DNA of 64,000 bases from Membranipora membranacea (Eukaryota; Bryozoa; Gymnolaemata; Cheilostomatida; Membraniporidae), in contig OU612071.1 of the NCBI GenBank assembly GCA_914767715.1, forward strand, positions 21,823,681 to 21,887,680, read 5' to 3'. The notes beneath the pieces were generated by a model. The model was not told where the DNA came from and made no database searches. It saw nothing but the letters and a program-made list of their open reading frames with translations. Positions 23,530 to 34,430 of this stretch are shown one piece after another (positions within the stretch are counted from its first letter, which is position 1; each line of letters opens with the position of its first letter). Made by a program: the position numbers and the translations under genes.

Positions 23530-24155
23530 CTAATCAAAGCTTCAAGTGTGCTTCATAACTCAGCAGTCACATTTGTATCTAAAACATAGGTTAATATTTT
23601 ATTGTACACTACAGATTTTGTTCGCGACGAACAAGGTTTAGTTTGTAAGAGTTATCTTCCAACATTGCTATAGAATTCATTTTATTGACTGTTAGGATAA
23701 ATAGAGCTGTACCAGCAATATGAGATAACAGTTGTAGCAAATGCTAACAATCAACACTCTCATTGTTATCGTATGCTATTGTACAATATTATCCCTCTCA
23801 CCAAACTTGACAAGGCGTCAATGTTGCCTCAATGGCCATGAATTGAGACCACTCAACATCGACACTGCAGACCAATGACACAAAAATCGGCAGCAGTTGG
23901 TTGAAGGGAATCAAATTCAGTAATATTTGCTTGGCGATTACCATGCACTCTATCAAGATTGGTGCACGATTAAAAATTACTCACAAGTAAGCAGTCTCTA
24001 GCACAGGTTCAGTCCGAGCTCAGAATTTTGGTCTTGAAGTTTGAAGTGCGAAGTTTATTCATTGCTTCATTAACGTACGGCCATCCTTTAATAGGTTGAT
24101 AGCTCAAATGTAAAGCATACATGGAAAAATGAAAAACAAAGGAGTCTGAGCTGCA

Positions 24156-24599
24156 TCAGTTGGAAAATAGGGTGTCGAATTCAAAAAAGTTTTTTTTGTC
24201 TCTTAGTGGTTTTACACTTGAATGGCTTGTATTATTATCTATTTTTGCTCTACAAGTGAATTTGCTGTTTGTATTTATTCCAATACGACGGTTCATGGAG
24301 TGATGATTGTTGTCGGCTATTTCAGTGGATTGTTCACTGCAAGAGGTGTGCTGGAAAATTTTTATGGCTGGCAGTGCCAGATTGTCTAGTTTCTGTTCAT
24401 AGTTGTCAGAGGACCGCACCAAAATACGAGTAGCAGAGCGCTGTATCCTCTCTAGTCTGGTTTTGTCAGTGTCTGATAGCAGATTGGGCCATGCAGGGCA
24501 GGCTTTGCCGATTACAGACTTAATATTGGCTACGTAGAAGGATTTTAGGCCGTCACTGGAGGCTTGATATGGGATTTGCCATTTTTGATAGGAATCCAC
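24156..24599 (-). mobile_element. Non-LTR retrotransposon ORF2 3' end, copy A
   Basis: The minus-strand frame (about 147 residues) reads ...SDGLKSFYVANIKSVIGKACPAW.NLLSDTDKTRLERIQRSATRIL..., then LDNLALPAI...HTSCSEQSTEIA and ends with KPLRDKKNFFEFDTLFSN plus stop. This is the C-terminal tail after the reverse transcriptase of CR1/jockey-like LINEs, which copy themselves through RNA. Only the last part of ORF2 is present (5'-truncated). Copy at 60706-61026 has an internal deletion. A second, shorter piece in the opposite orientation lies at about 25764-25845. Confidence 0.65.
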
Positions 24600-24645
24600 A
24601 AGCTACCTTTTCAACTCACAAATTAATTATTGGAAGCAAAATTAG
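24589..24645 (+). pseudogene. Fragment of F5/8C N-terminal exon, plus orientation
   Basis: Reads NPQATFSTHKLIIGSK on the plus strand, matching the opening of a fucolectin-type F5/8C domain (xNPATQSSTY..AS type). It abuts the retrotransposon tail and is in opposite orientation to the lectin gene. A matching piece on the minus strand is at 25714-25761. Confidence 0.4.
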
Positions 24646-24865
24646 AAAAAAAAACGTCTTCTTTTAAATCAATTGTATATGTTATTGCTTATGTAATAAC
24701 CACCTGCAACCAAGATACAACCTGCAATGTTATCTCCTACTTTAATGCTAGACCATGTATTAAATGTAGGTATATAGTTTGAAGGCTTACAGGATATAAT
24801 AATATAGTCAGTCATTTCTGATTTAGTACTGGCCCGTCATTCATCCTAGCCGGGTCCTTGCGGTA

Positions 24866-25060
24866 CGGGACTAAAAATATCAGAGGTGCACTGTGTGTTT
24901 GCAGTTTGCACACCCACATGCAGTAAAAAGATCCCCTCTGCCTCGTCAGTAACAATTAGAGAAGCTGGAATTCCGGCATGCAAGGGTATAGGGTGCGGCT
25001 TGAGTACCATTGGTTCCTCTACCCGTACTCTGGAGGGGTAACCCACTCCGCAATGACGAC
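24866..25060. repeat. Dispersed repeat shared with unit junctions
   Basis: Block containing CACCCACATGCAG..AAAAGATCCCCTCTGCCTCGTCAGTAACAATTAG; also at 11985-12095, 30326-30360 and 61398-61585. The 66-residue minus-strand frame is a by-product of the repeat. Possibly part of a SINE body. Confidence 0.45.
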
Positions 25061-25155
25061 TTACACTTAGACTTATTCCTGCATTGATAAGTTTTATCTA
25101 ATTCTTCTTCAAATTTCAAAGTTACAGATTTTCATACTGACTAGAAGCTGCAAGC

Positions 25156-25341
25156 ATGCAAAAAATGTGTTCTAGATTAACTTTTTTTATTGTGATTCCC
25201 TGTTGTTATCTATATTTGTGTGATGTTTCTGTATCGAGGGCGCTGATAAACAGTGCAGATAGTACACATAACATCCATTGCACAAACTTGAAGGCAAATC
25301 TAACTATGTCTTCCCAATTTACTATTAGGCTAACAGATTAG
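25156..25341 (+). CDS. Hypothetical 61-residue frame with signal-like N-terminus
   Basis: Starts MQKMCSRLTFFIVIPCCYLYLC, hydrophobic like a signal peptide, and stays open in the duplicate (61682-61867) with about four replacements. No family recognised, no splice context seen. Could be an accidental frame. Confidence 0.2.
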   Translation: MQKMCSRLTFFIVIPCCYLYLCDVSVSRALINSADSTHNIHCTNLKANLTMSSQFTIRLTD

Positions 25342-25713
25342 TCTAAGATTGCTTTCAGAACAATGTGACTAGCTCATAATCCAAAGACATGAATAATACC
25401 TTTGAGTTTAAACTGGTGCCAATGTCTCATTCCAATCAAGATTATCCCTAATTACATAAGCAATAATGTTTATGATTGATTGATTGAAATGAAGATGTTC
25501 TTCTAATTATGTTAAACGACCGACCGAAACTTACGAAATGCACTGTGGGATCGATGAGATTGATTGAGATGCTTATCAACACACAGGGGTGGCTTCATGC
25601 TGCTGGGGCCGAAGAGGTTGTACTAGAGAAGGCCTCGAAACAGTGCTTGACTCATGGTTTCTAGCTGAAGACCTGTGTGTTGTGCAGTGGTACAAGCACA
25701 ACTGTATGTTGTA

Positions 25714-25761
25714 TCAGTTGTGAGTTGAAAAGGTAGCTTGTGGATTCTTAGCCAAATTGCC
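25714..25761 (-). pseudogene. Fragment of F5/8C N-terminal exon, minus orientation
   Basis: Reads GNLAKNPQATFSTHN then TGA. GNLA.N.QAT.STH is the typical start of a fucolectin-like F5/8C domain. The frame stops at once, so this is a dead piece. It is followed (plus strand, 25764-25845) by a decayed piece of the same retrotransposon tail found at 24156-24599. Confidence 0.45.
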
Positions 25762-26031
25762 TCCAGCGATGGCCTGAAATGTAGCTAATATAACATTTGT
25801 AATCACCAACGCCTGCCCTGCATGGTACAATCTGCTATGTCTTCCCAAATAAGTATTTGACCTCAAATGAGTCTAGGATCGCTTTCAGAACACTTTGGCT
25901 AACTCATAATCTAAGGGCATGAATGATACCTTTGAGTTTAAACTGGTGGCAAAATCACATTCTAGTCAAGATTATCCCTTATTACGTGGGCAATAATCTT
26001 TACTGTTGACAAAAATGATGGTGTTTCTCTA

Positions 26032-26170
26032 ACTATGCTTGCAATGAATAATTTGTGAGTTGAAAGGGTAGCTTGTTGATTCATAGCTAGCCAAATTGCC
26101 AGAACCCATATCATGCCACCAACTTTCGTCAGGGAGTCCAGAGTCTCCAGCATTGATCTTGAGTGGCCCC
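26032..26170 (-). pseudogene. First F5/8C exon of lectin copy A, with 4-bp duplication
   Basis: The minus strand reads ...GDSGLPDESWWHDMGSGNLA, then shifts frame at GCTAGCTA and continues as MNQQATLSTHKLFIAS. Compared with the sister fragment at 25750 there are four extra bases (tandem GCTA), which break the frame. The same break is in copy B (62550-62690). I could not identify a consensus donor after the IAS end. Confidence 0.45.
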
Positions 26171-26889
26171 AATTCATTGCAATTGAGGCAACATGAACAC
26201 CTTATCAAGTTTGGTGAAAAGGATAATATTTTACAATAGCACATGTTAACAATAAGACTGTTTTTGTAACCATTTGCTACTGTTGTCCTATAATATTGGT
26301 ACAGCTCTATTTATCCTAACAGTCAATGGAATGAATTCAATAGCAAAGTGGGAAGATAATTGTTACAAACTAAACCATGTTCGTTGCGAACAAAATCTGT
26401 AGTGGTATAGTCCAATCAAGTAAAAAAATAGTCAAATCCATTTGCTTAGGGGTCAAATGAATTTTAAGCTTCAGATATCGAAAGATATTATTTTTAAGCA
26501 GTTAATTAATTTATGAAAGCATAACAGAGGGTGTTTAGAATTTTCTGCTCCAGGAAAGGTAGTATCTTACCTATGCTAAGGAAAAATTTCAAGAGGCATA
26601 TGATTGGCGCTGGCTTTTGCAACCTACAGTCTGCTCTGCTAGCGATCATATTTTTTTTAGCATTCCAGCTGTCACTCAGTTTCTAATGATAATGTTGTTT
26701 CAGATTTACTTGATATATAAATACAATGCCCTAGTTGGGATAAATTAAGCAGGATAATTATGATAGCGGCAGATGTCGTATATTCTTCTTGAAGTGATGC
26801 AAAAACGTTCAGATCCCCTCCACCATTTGTCAGCGAGTTGTATAAGAAACAGTTGTGGGCAGATTCATTCGATTGTGACTCAAAGTTTT

Positions 26890-27061
26890 ATCCCAGACAT
26901 TTTGACTGCATTGGGCAAATTTTTGCACAACTGATAACAGATGCGCTGAACATTGTCTGCTTAGGTATGTTGTCAACACTAAATAACACAAACACTGCCT
27001 CTCTTCTGGCTGCATTTGTAAAGTACAGAATAATCAGCATCAAAATTCTCATAAAGCTCAT
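26890..27061 (-). pseudogene. Signal peptide + PAN exon of lectin copy A, nonsense codon
   Basis: Reads MSFMRILMLIILYFTNAARREA (signal peptide), then the start of a PAN/Apple domain up to SCAKICPMQSKCLG, then TAA. Copy B continues GYNF...NCFLYNSL. A possible acceptor (TTGCCGCAG) lies just upstream of the start at about 27074. Confidence 0.6.
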
Positions 27062-27159
27062 TTTCCCATGTTTGCCTGCGGCAAGAGAACTCATAAAATG
27101 GGCTAGCGAACAACAACACCAACCTCACAATGTGTGATCTCTCTGGTAAGTACATCTAA

Positions 27160-27182
27160 TAAAATTATATATATATATATAT
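27160..27182. repeat. (AT)n microsatellite
   Basis: About ten AT repeats, shorter in the duplicate near 63710-63722. Confidence 0.8.
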
Positions 27183-27185
27183 CTA

Positions 27186-29232
27186 ATACTGCTTGTGATG
27201 CAAGCCATGGTTATTGATTTACTTAGGATGAGATCATGTAACGCTATCTAGACTCTGGTCCCAATATTGACCTGATGTTGTAACAATGTGTGAGCAATGC
27301 ATCAGTCATTTGTGAGTGAATTGGGAAATGCAAAAATGCTTCAGCCTCTCACTGACCCCACTGCTAATCTACACAGTAATCTAATGCTACATTCTCAATC
27401 ATTTCTCATATTATGCTCCCTAAAATTAACTTTTCTTCGCTGTGCAGACTAATATCAATTGAAACATCTGGTGGAAGCATATGTGTTAGCTGTAACCACA
27501 GCTACAAATCCAAGGCGTCACACAGGCAGTTGACATTTATTATAATTGAAGATTCACATGACCCACTCAACAGTTCAAAGGCATCAGATCACCATATTAA
27601 TCAAATCTATGTAACTGGTTGTAAGAGCGTGTCATTTAATTTGAATGAGGAATTGAAATCCCAAATCAATGTTTTAATCTGCTGATTACCAGCCTTAGGG
27701 AAGACTATGTTTTGGTAATGTTCTGTCTCAAACTCCCAACTCTCTGCTTTCATTAATTTCAAACCCATAGGAATTTACAGTAAACATTAAAGTTCTTGTA
27801 AAGTAACAGGTTACTTGGTATCATTTTTGAGCTTGAAATGAGATTTAAACAGCCGTCATACATTCATTTGCATGAAAAATAAGTCTTCAGGGTTACTTGG
27901 TTTGGTAGGTTTGGGGGTTATAAGTTAACACTATTGAGTTGCCTACTCATGCACAGCCCAACTTGTCCAGGCGATTGGTAATGAGCCTATTATTGGGGAA
28001 ATACAGTAATATTAGAGACTATTGTGGTTAGATAACAACTTTTGCAAATACATGACAAAGTCACTCACAAGTCTGACGATTACATAAAAGTTCAAAAGGA
28101 TTTGTATACACACTATTTAATGAGTTGGGACTGCTAATCAAAACATCCTTCATCTCTGTTATGAGCCCATGTCGAAGATGAGATTAGAAGAACCAAAGAT
28201 TATAAATACTGACTGTACATTACAATCAATGACTATGACCCATTCCCTGTCCATAGCGAGTGACTTTTATTTTCAGGCCGCAGCGCTTTTTTGCTCTGTT
28301 TGAATAAGATTACACTGGAGCAGTGGATTCTTCCTGCTGAAAAAGCCTTGCTTATTTCAGATTTACCTAAAAATGGTCCATACAATGCTTTATGGTTCGT
28401 ATCAAATCTTGTGATGATATCCAACACTAGCCCCCAAAATAAGATTCATACTGATGAAATAACTCAAAAACTTGACAAATTAATTTCCTAAGTGACTGAT
28501 GTGTGCTTTGACATAGGTTCTCATATGGCCTGCTGCACTTAGTCAGTAATATTGATAGTCCATGTTTAGATGTGCTGAGTATCTGTGATGCACAGATGGA
28601 CAAGATCTGATGTAAAATAATATAGAAAGTTTCTCAAGGTATCTCACTGCTAACACGATTATCAATACTCCTCTTTAAGAAGCAGTCAAATTCATTTACA
28701 TTTTTCATCACCCTGAAGTCCCAAATAACTAGATGACAAATTTATTTAGTTCAATTTACTCTGTGACTTGATAATTCCAGTTTTTAATGTGAACAACAAA
28801 GTTTCTCCGAGAAAATATTGTGTTCCAAACATCAGAATATTTGCAAAAATTGTTGTAAAGATTCTCAAAACTTCAAATCACTCAGTATTAATCATTGCAT
28901 GCTTTGGATTTTAACATCATCCTAATGCCTGAAACGTCGAGATTTAAAAAGAAATTATTTTAGATTTCTGTGCAATTTAGAAAAACATACAGTCTACCGT
29001 GTAAATTTTGATTCTTCCATTGAAATTCTATTGAAAGCAACTAATCATAAAGCATGCGGGCTGAAGACAGAGTTTGATTGGAATGTCATATCTTAGTATT
29101 TATAATCTTTGATACAATCGATGTAGCCGCAATCTCATTTATTCATCAAATAAATATAAACAAAACCTTGAAATACTTTAGCGATGTATTGATCTGCCTT
29201 TATATTGCCAATTTCTATCTCGAGCAGTAACC
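27186..29232. other. Stretch seen once in the window, no clear gene
   Basis: The part up to about 27460 recurs at 63724-64000. Frames at 27413-27685 (90 residues, preceded by an acceptor-like CGCTGTGCAG) and 28291-28491 (66 residues) have no recognised family. A strong plus-strand donor (CTCTG|GTAAGT) at 27146 may be part of a divergent or antisense transcript. Confidence 0.3.
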
Positions 29233-29426
29233 ATGGTTAACAGAAAATGTTGTATCTGTCAAAGCACTATGGGTTATTTCAAGTGGCCGAAATCATACAG
29301 ATTTAAACTTGAGTGGTGGGACTACCTCAGGGATATTTTCCCTATGATAATCAAATGGACTCGACGTTGATTTGCTATAATTGCCACCTAAATGATTTTC
29401 AATCTCGCTCGCACTGGATCTGTTAA
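29233..29426 (+). pseudogene. THAP-like zinc finger remnant (P-element type)
   Basis: The frame from ATG at 29233 reads MVNRKCCICQ...FKWPKSYRFKLEWWDYL and ends in TGA at 29368-29370. In the overlapping frame from 29367 the text continues LICYNCHLNDFQS. THAP domains have C-x2-4-C near the start, a basic/Trp block, then C-x2-H near the end; P-element transposase begins with such a domain. A frame break separates the two zinc half-sites and the last ligand spacing is odd (C-x2-C-H), so this is a relic. Confidence 0.4.
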
Positions 29427-29714
29427 TCTCCATGTAATTTTCACTCTCGCTGTCGGATGAGCTAGAGTTGTAATTTTTGCCATGCTTGATTTCGATCGAT
29501 CGTTTGCTTTGTCATTCAATTATGAAATTTTATACACTATCCCATTTTACCAGCTAAGCCACATAACATGGGACAGATTAACTTTGCATTGTATTCACTC
29601 ATTCATTCAACAGATAAAATATGTGTGGTTTGATATTGTATAGGGAATATCAAAACCACTGTGTCATAACAAAATGTCTTACTTACGAGATACTGTATAT
29701 TCCCATTACAATCT

Positions 29715-29789
29715 AAGGTACTAAAAAGGTACTATTTTCAACAAGTGATCACAACTCCAAAGGAAAAAATAGTACCTTTTTAGTACCTT
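29715..29789. repeat. 24-bp perfect inverted repeat with 27-base loop
   Basis: Arms 29715-29738 and 29766-29789 are perfect reverse complements (AAGGTACTAAAAAGGTACTA... and its partner). They contain doubled GGTACT/AGTACC motifs. Could be a small MITE or a hairpin-forming element. Confidence 0.8.
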
Positions 29790-29850
29790 CTCATCCCAAC
29801 TTTGAGGGCAAATAAGTCTTAACCGGGCCACAGGCTGCCTTTGGACATAG

Positions 29851-30330
29851 CATAATTATTGCATTGATAATGTAGGCACCTATTAACAAAAACTATGCAC
29901 CAAATTCACGGTATTCCAGATAGTGCCTGTCTCACGCAAAAATGTCAAAACAATATATTCATAGATCTTGAATCATAAACATAATTATTATAGATTAATC
30001 AAACTGTGTATGTTTATACATTCACATTTCCCCAGCATTGGTCATTCATTCCACAATAGCAGTTTGGATATATTAACTGTGGAACCCTTTCAGTAGCAAT
30101 TCTGAACCTTTTATACACGACTCAATCAATTTAATGTGATGAAAACAATTAAGAAATTGCGTTGGTCTTGTTTTAATCTTATGACTGAGACAAGCATGAC
30201 AATGATTATGAAAGTTTCATCGCAAGACACAAAGAACACAATACGATTACAAGCACTTGACCGATGAAAAGGTAATACAAATTCAAATAGCAAGACAAAT
30301 TTAGTTATGTAGAGAGAATGAGATTAAAAG
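29851..30330. repeat. Tail fragment of a repeat unit
   Basis: Matches 11290-11770 and 22300-22780. It starts abruptly at about 29851 and ends in the same head-to-tail junction seen at 12040-12130. Confidence 0.7.
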
Positions 30331-31171
30331 GATCCCCTCTGCCTCGTCAGTAACAATTAGCATGCAAACGTGATCAAGGATGATCAACAAGCGCTCAATG
30401 GACCATGAATAATCACACCGCTTCAATTACAGCATATAACGCATTCGATAGGCAGGCGTGCTACAATATAATTTATCATTGCCCGAATAATAGAAAGAAA
30501 ATGTATCATGAAAAATTGATGTTACTCACCTATGAAAGCCTCCTACTCCTTTACTATTATATCAAATGGCAAAAGATTAAAAATGTACAGAAGATGTTTT
30601 CTACCATCTGAGAAACATCCATAGTGATAAATTCAACAGGAAAGAAATTAAATCAGGTGGGTTAAAGGCATGTTTTTTTACCCTAAAAATACCCTTTTTC
30701 CCCCAAAAGTGATAAAAATTTTGGGTCAACCCTCATGAAAGACAAAATGTACAATGACCCATTGAAAAAACCTTCGAATGATAGCTCAAATGTCAAAATC
30801 GGACTACAACTGCTCAAGTTACCACAGGTGGGTTAATATCCATTGAAGTCTATATGTCGCAAAACAAGGCACAGATCTGACCTTAACTACACTGTATATC
30901 TTGTTCGTACATTCTTACATCCTGTTCGTACATCGTACATTCGGGCCGCCTGCCATGCGCTGATGCAAAGCAATCAAATCTCCTAATGCCATCTTGATTG
31001 GATCATAATATCAATGAAAACAGGAAATTGAGGGAATTGAAAGGAATGGCTTGACTATTTATCATTGATTACGTCTTTGGTAAATACTTGGCCCGATTTC
31101 AGCAAAAAGACCAAAACAGAACACGACCTCTACAGGATATCGTCATTGTGCAGCTATTCTAGTACCCATAG

Positions 31172-31390
31172 TCACACATGGGAGCCCTTACATCCTCGAC
31201 CACTCCTCAAATGAGAGTCTTTCCCCTTGCAAAAGATATACCCATTGACTAGGGCCGCCTCAATACAAAAGTGATAAATTACTTGGTACCACTTGTAGGA
31301 CCTATGGGGATACTTTATTTCAACTTCTAGTTGATCAAATCTATCTACATCCCCCATAAATTTATTATAATCCTCTATTAAAACTTCATA
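31172..31390 (-). pseudogene. piggyBac transposase C-terminal fragment, unit 3
   Basis: The minus strand reads LIEDYNKFMGDVDRFDQL...KYPHRSYKWYQVIYHFCIEAALVNGYI and ends GRGCKGSHV. This is the conserved block of the DDE_Tnp_1_7 (piggyBac) transposase: DYNKxMGGVDRxDQ followed by a basic-Trp stretch and a hydrophobic helix with VNAYI. Upstream of LIED a stop interrupts the frame. Other copies are at 2131, 34235 and 49850, each differently damaged. Confidence 0.7.
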
Positions 31391-31914
31391 ACAGTATTAC
31401 ACATAGTATTGTTTACACAATGTTGAATTTTGGAAAGGGGATACTATCGTGTTCTAAACATATACTCTGTAGCATTTCTTTTCAACAACAAAAATACTCA
31501 ATTATCATAAAATGTAGCACTGTGCCTCACAGAAATGTAAGGAAACTTTAACAATAGTAAAAATTGATAAAATTACTCAGTTAACACGATATTTGATGAC
31601 AACGCAAAAACAAGTTTTTATAGGGATGACTAACTTTGTGATTTTGTTACCAACGCTTTCCTTTTCATTTTTTCTTCCTTGGATGAGGATCTGGCACAGA
31701 CACAGGCAACTGTGTCCGAAAGGGTGAGAATACAATCTTTTACACATGTGTCACGGACTTAATGGCTCAACAGTGAATTTAGAGCATATCCGCCATGCCA
31801 TACCAGGTCACTGATGCCAAGCCCCTGATACCAATCGGCTGATACAAAGATGAGACCATTTTATAACTCCATGGAGATTTTTATTTGATTGCTTCTTCTT
31901 GCCGCTTTCGTTTA

Positions 31915-32444
31915 TGTAACGGCCAGCATGGCCTAATTTTAGCTCATCTTGTTTATCTATTTTGCACTGTATAAAGCCTAATATTTTCATAAGAAAGTGA
32001 TTCATAAACCCATGCTTTTGTCACCAACCAGTAAATATTTTGTAACCTTTTGTGGTTATTAATCAGATATCCACCTGTTCGGTGGTTTGCTGTTGCTGTA
32101 TGAAGCTATATGAATCATTCAGACGTTTTTTTGTAAACAATTTAACTGTCTATAAATACTTGTGTATTGATCATAGAGATTTGTTCTATGCCGTTTTATA
32201 GAGCCAATCAGGAAATTAATAACTTTACTTTTTCTGTGAATCTGAACGTTGATATCTTTGATGTGAAATAATGTAAAAGTCTCAACTGTATTTGATGTTA
32301 TACCTGCTAATTTTATACTTTTGGAAACACATTTTTACCAACTTGTTGTTCAAACTTTGTAGTTTTCACGGTGTCTTAATGGCATCAGTTCGAGACTTAC
32401 GGCTCAATAAATAACTCAAGAACTTAACCACGGCTGCCGCTACA
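31915..32444. mobile_element. Solo LTR (530 bp) with GTTTA target duplication
   Basis: Inserted in unit 3 only. Ends are TGTAACGGC...GCCGCTACA (TG...CA with near-perfect inverted tips). The 5-bp direct repeat GTTTA flanks it at 31910-31914 and 32445-32449; the empty site is visible in units 1, 2 and 4 (CCGTTTATATTTG). Internal TATAAATA at 32151 and AATAAA at 32406 fit a U3-R layout. No primer site or coding region adjoins, so the internal part was lost by LTR-LTR recombination. Presence in one copy dates it after the unit duplications. Confidence 0.8.
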
Positions 32445-34234
32445 GTTTATATTTGACAAATCTGACACCTCTTCTCATAATTGAACAATTAAAAATGCTA
32501 ATGGATCACTATTTGATAAATTTTGCAGAAACATAAAACCCACATTTGGCAAAAGAAAGAATATATTTTACACTATATCCTGCAACAACTGATTTATGTA
32601 TTATATTAAATTGATTTCTGGCTTCCCTTGTGGTCAGAAATATACTCTTTGCGTAGGTTCATATAATTATATCTTGTAGGGCTATGAATAGGGGCAACTC
32701 CAGTAGTTGAGAAAAGTTTAGAACAGTTTTCTTTCCAGTAAAGACACTAGTTTCAACTCTGTCCAGGGACAATTCCAAAGGTTGCCACAGTGCTCTTCAT
32801 AATGCCTTTTACATATAAACACCAAATATGAATAGGTTCTTCTATGGCTTTAAGTTATAATAAAACCAAATGTTCTGGTGTTATCCAATTTATCCGATAG
32901 TGATCATTTCTAAACTTAAAAGCTGAGTCTTCTTCTCAACCTTTATGATGATGATGCTCTTATCATATTGTATAGTTCATTCATAATCAAATTATACAAA
33001 ATATTCAGCGTTAAACCTTTGTCCCTTTATTCTCTTTGTGAAAAAATTGCTTTGCATCCGTTTTAGCTGAATAGAAGAATCGCTAGTACATGGCTTCATT
33101 TTTTAGACCCCACGTAATGAGGGCTGTCGCTGGCACAACCCAAATGAGAATGCAATATCCCTTTTACATCTTGAGCAAATTTCCAATTCATAATAAGACA
33201 TAAGATCATAATACAATAGATACCCTATAACTGACATTCTTTCACTCAATTCTGTCAATATTTTGAAACATATCGTTATATCCTCAATGTCTCATCCAGA
33301 GAAATGCAGCAACAATTTTTTCATGTTATTTACTCATAGAAGTCCGATGACAGCTTCCCGTTAGTTGCAAGAAAAGTATAACGAAACCTAACCAAAACAG
33401 GAACAAATGTCGTACAATGTAAAGTAAATAATATAGAAACCCAGCCAAAACGAAAGTCATTCAAAATAAATGAGTGACTTAAAAAAATTGAAATAAAACT
33501 TGCAAAAATACATATCCACTCGTTCCAAATTGATGATACGCTGGAAACATAATAACAAATTTCATGACAAACTTTCGTTTTCTATTTGCAGTTTTGAAAA
33601 CCTTGCAGTCTGTAAAATTTTTATATGTCTCTGATGGGTTAAATTCACGGGAGCCAAACAAGACAGCTTTTGCCATTCAATCAGAGGAGAATACTTTCTG
33701 TCCAAAGCTGTCTTCACCCTTCAGACATCCAATTAACTTAGAAAACATCAAATTACTCAGAAAAAAAAATTGAGGACCATTGATAACACTAACTGGGTTA
33801 CAGATAACATTGTATATAGAGAAAACTTACATTGAAACTTTAGGTCAAATAAGGTTGCAAAGATTAAAATAAAATTTATATTTTTAATTTTTCCCTCATG
33901 GATGAGCTTTTAGGGTCGGATAATATCATGTTCGTACATCCTGTTCGTATATCCTGTACATACATTCGTACATCCTGTCTGAACATTGTACATTCGGGCC
34001 ACCTGCCATGCGCTGATGCAAAGCAATCAAATCTCCTGATGCCATCTTGATTGGAACATAATATCAATGAAAACAGGAAATTGAGGGAATTGAAAGGAAT
34101 GGCTTGACTATTTATCATTGATTACGTCTTTGGTAAATACCTGACCCGATTTCAGCAAAAAGACCAAAACAGAACACGACATCTACAGGATATCGTCATT
34201 GTGCAGCTATTCTAGTACTCATAGTCACACATGG

Positions 34235-34430
34235 GAGCCCTTACATCCTCGACCACTCCTCAAATGAGAGTCTTTCCCCTTGCAAAAGATATACCCATTG
34301 ACTAGGGCCGCCTCAATACAAAAGTGATAAATTACTTGGTACCACTTGTAGGACCTATTGGGATACTTTATTTCAACTCGCTAGTTGATCAAATCTATCT
34401 ACATCCCCCATAAATTTATTATAATCCACT
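34235..34430 (-). pseudogene. piggyBac transposase fragment, second in unit 3
   Basis: Same block as at 31172-31390 but with the CTAGTTGATC variant that introduces a frame break as in copy 1. Confidence 0.55.

Larger units (their letters stand above)
22962..27061 (-). pseudogene. PAN/Apple + F5/8C lectin gene, copy A (broken)
   Basis: Minus-strand exons in order: signal peptide + PAN (27061 downward), a damaged first F5/8C exon (about 26170-26032), a middle F5/8C exon (23529-23378) and the last exon (23184-22962). The PAN exon has a nonsense codon at 26890-26888 (TAC in copy B, TAA here). A 23-base stretch containing the GTAAGT donor is missing near 26775. The middle exon has acceptor TGATTAG and donor CCAG|GTAGTT and encodes AIDGDYSG...PWLQVNLDQ, matching the AIDGN...PWWxVDL core of fucolectin-type domains. 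The last exon has acceptor TTTTCCTGCAG and ends GRYVRVTAVGVNDFLNL...EVEVHV, the classic F5/8C C-terminus, but its 223 bases cannot be read in one frame. Extracellular carbohydrate binding would be the family role. Confidence 0.6.

Noticed and set aside
24846-25046. 66-residue minus-strand frame conserved in the duplicate
   Set aside because: It lies in a dispersed repeat that also occurs at the unit junctions; the conservation is explained by recent duplication.
26838-27137. 99-residue plus-strand frame over the PAN exon (also 63382-63681)
   Set aside because: It is the reverse complement of the PAN exon; the minus strand has the signal peptide, cysteine layout and splice donor.
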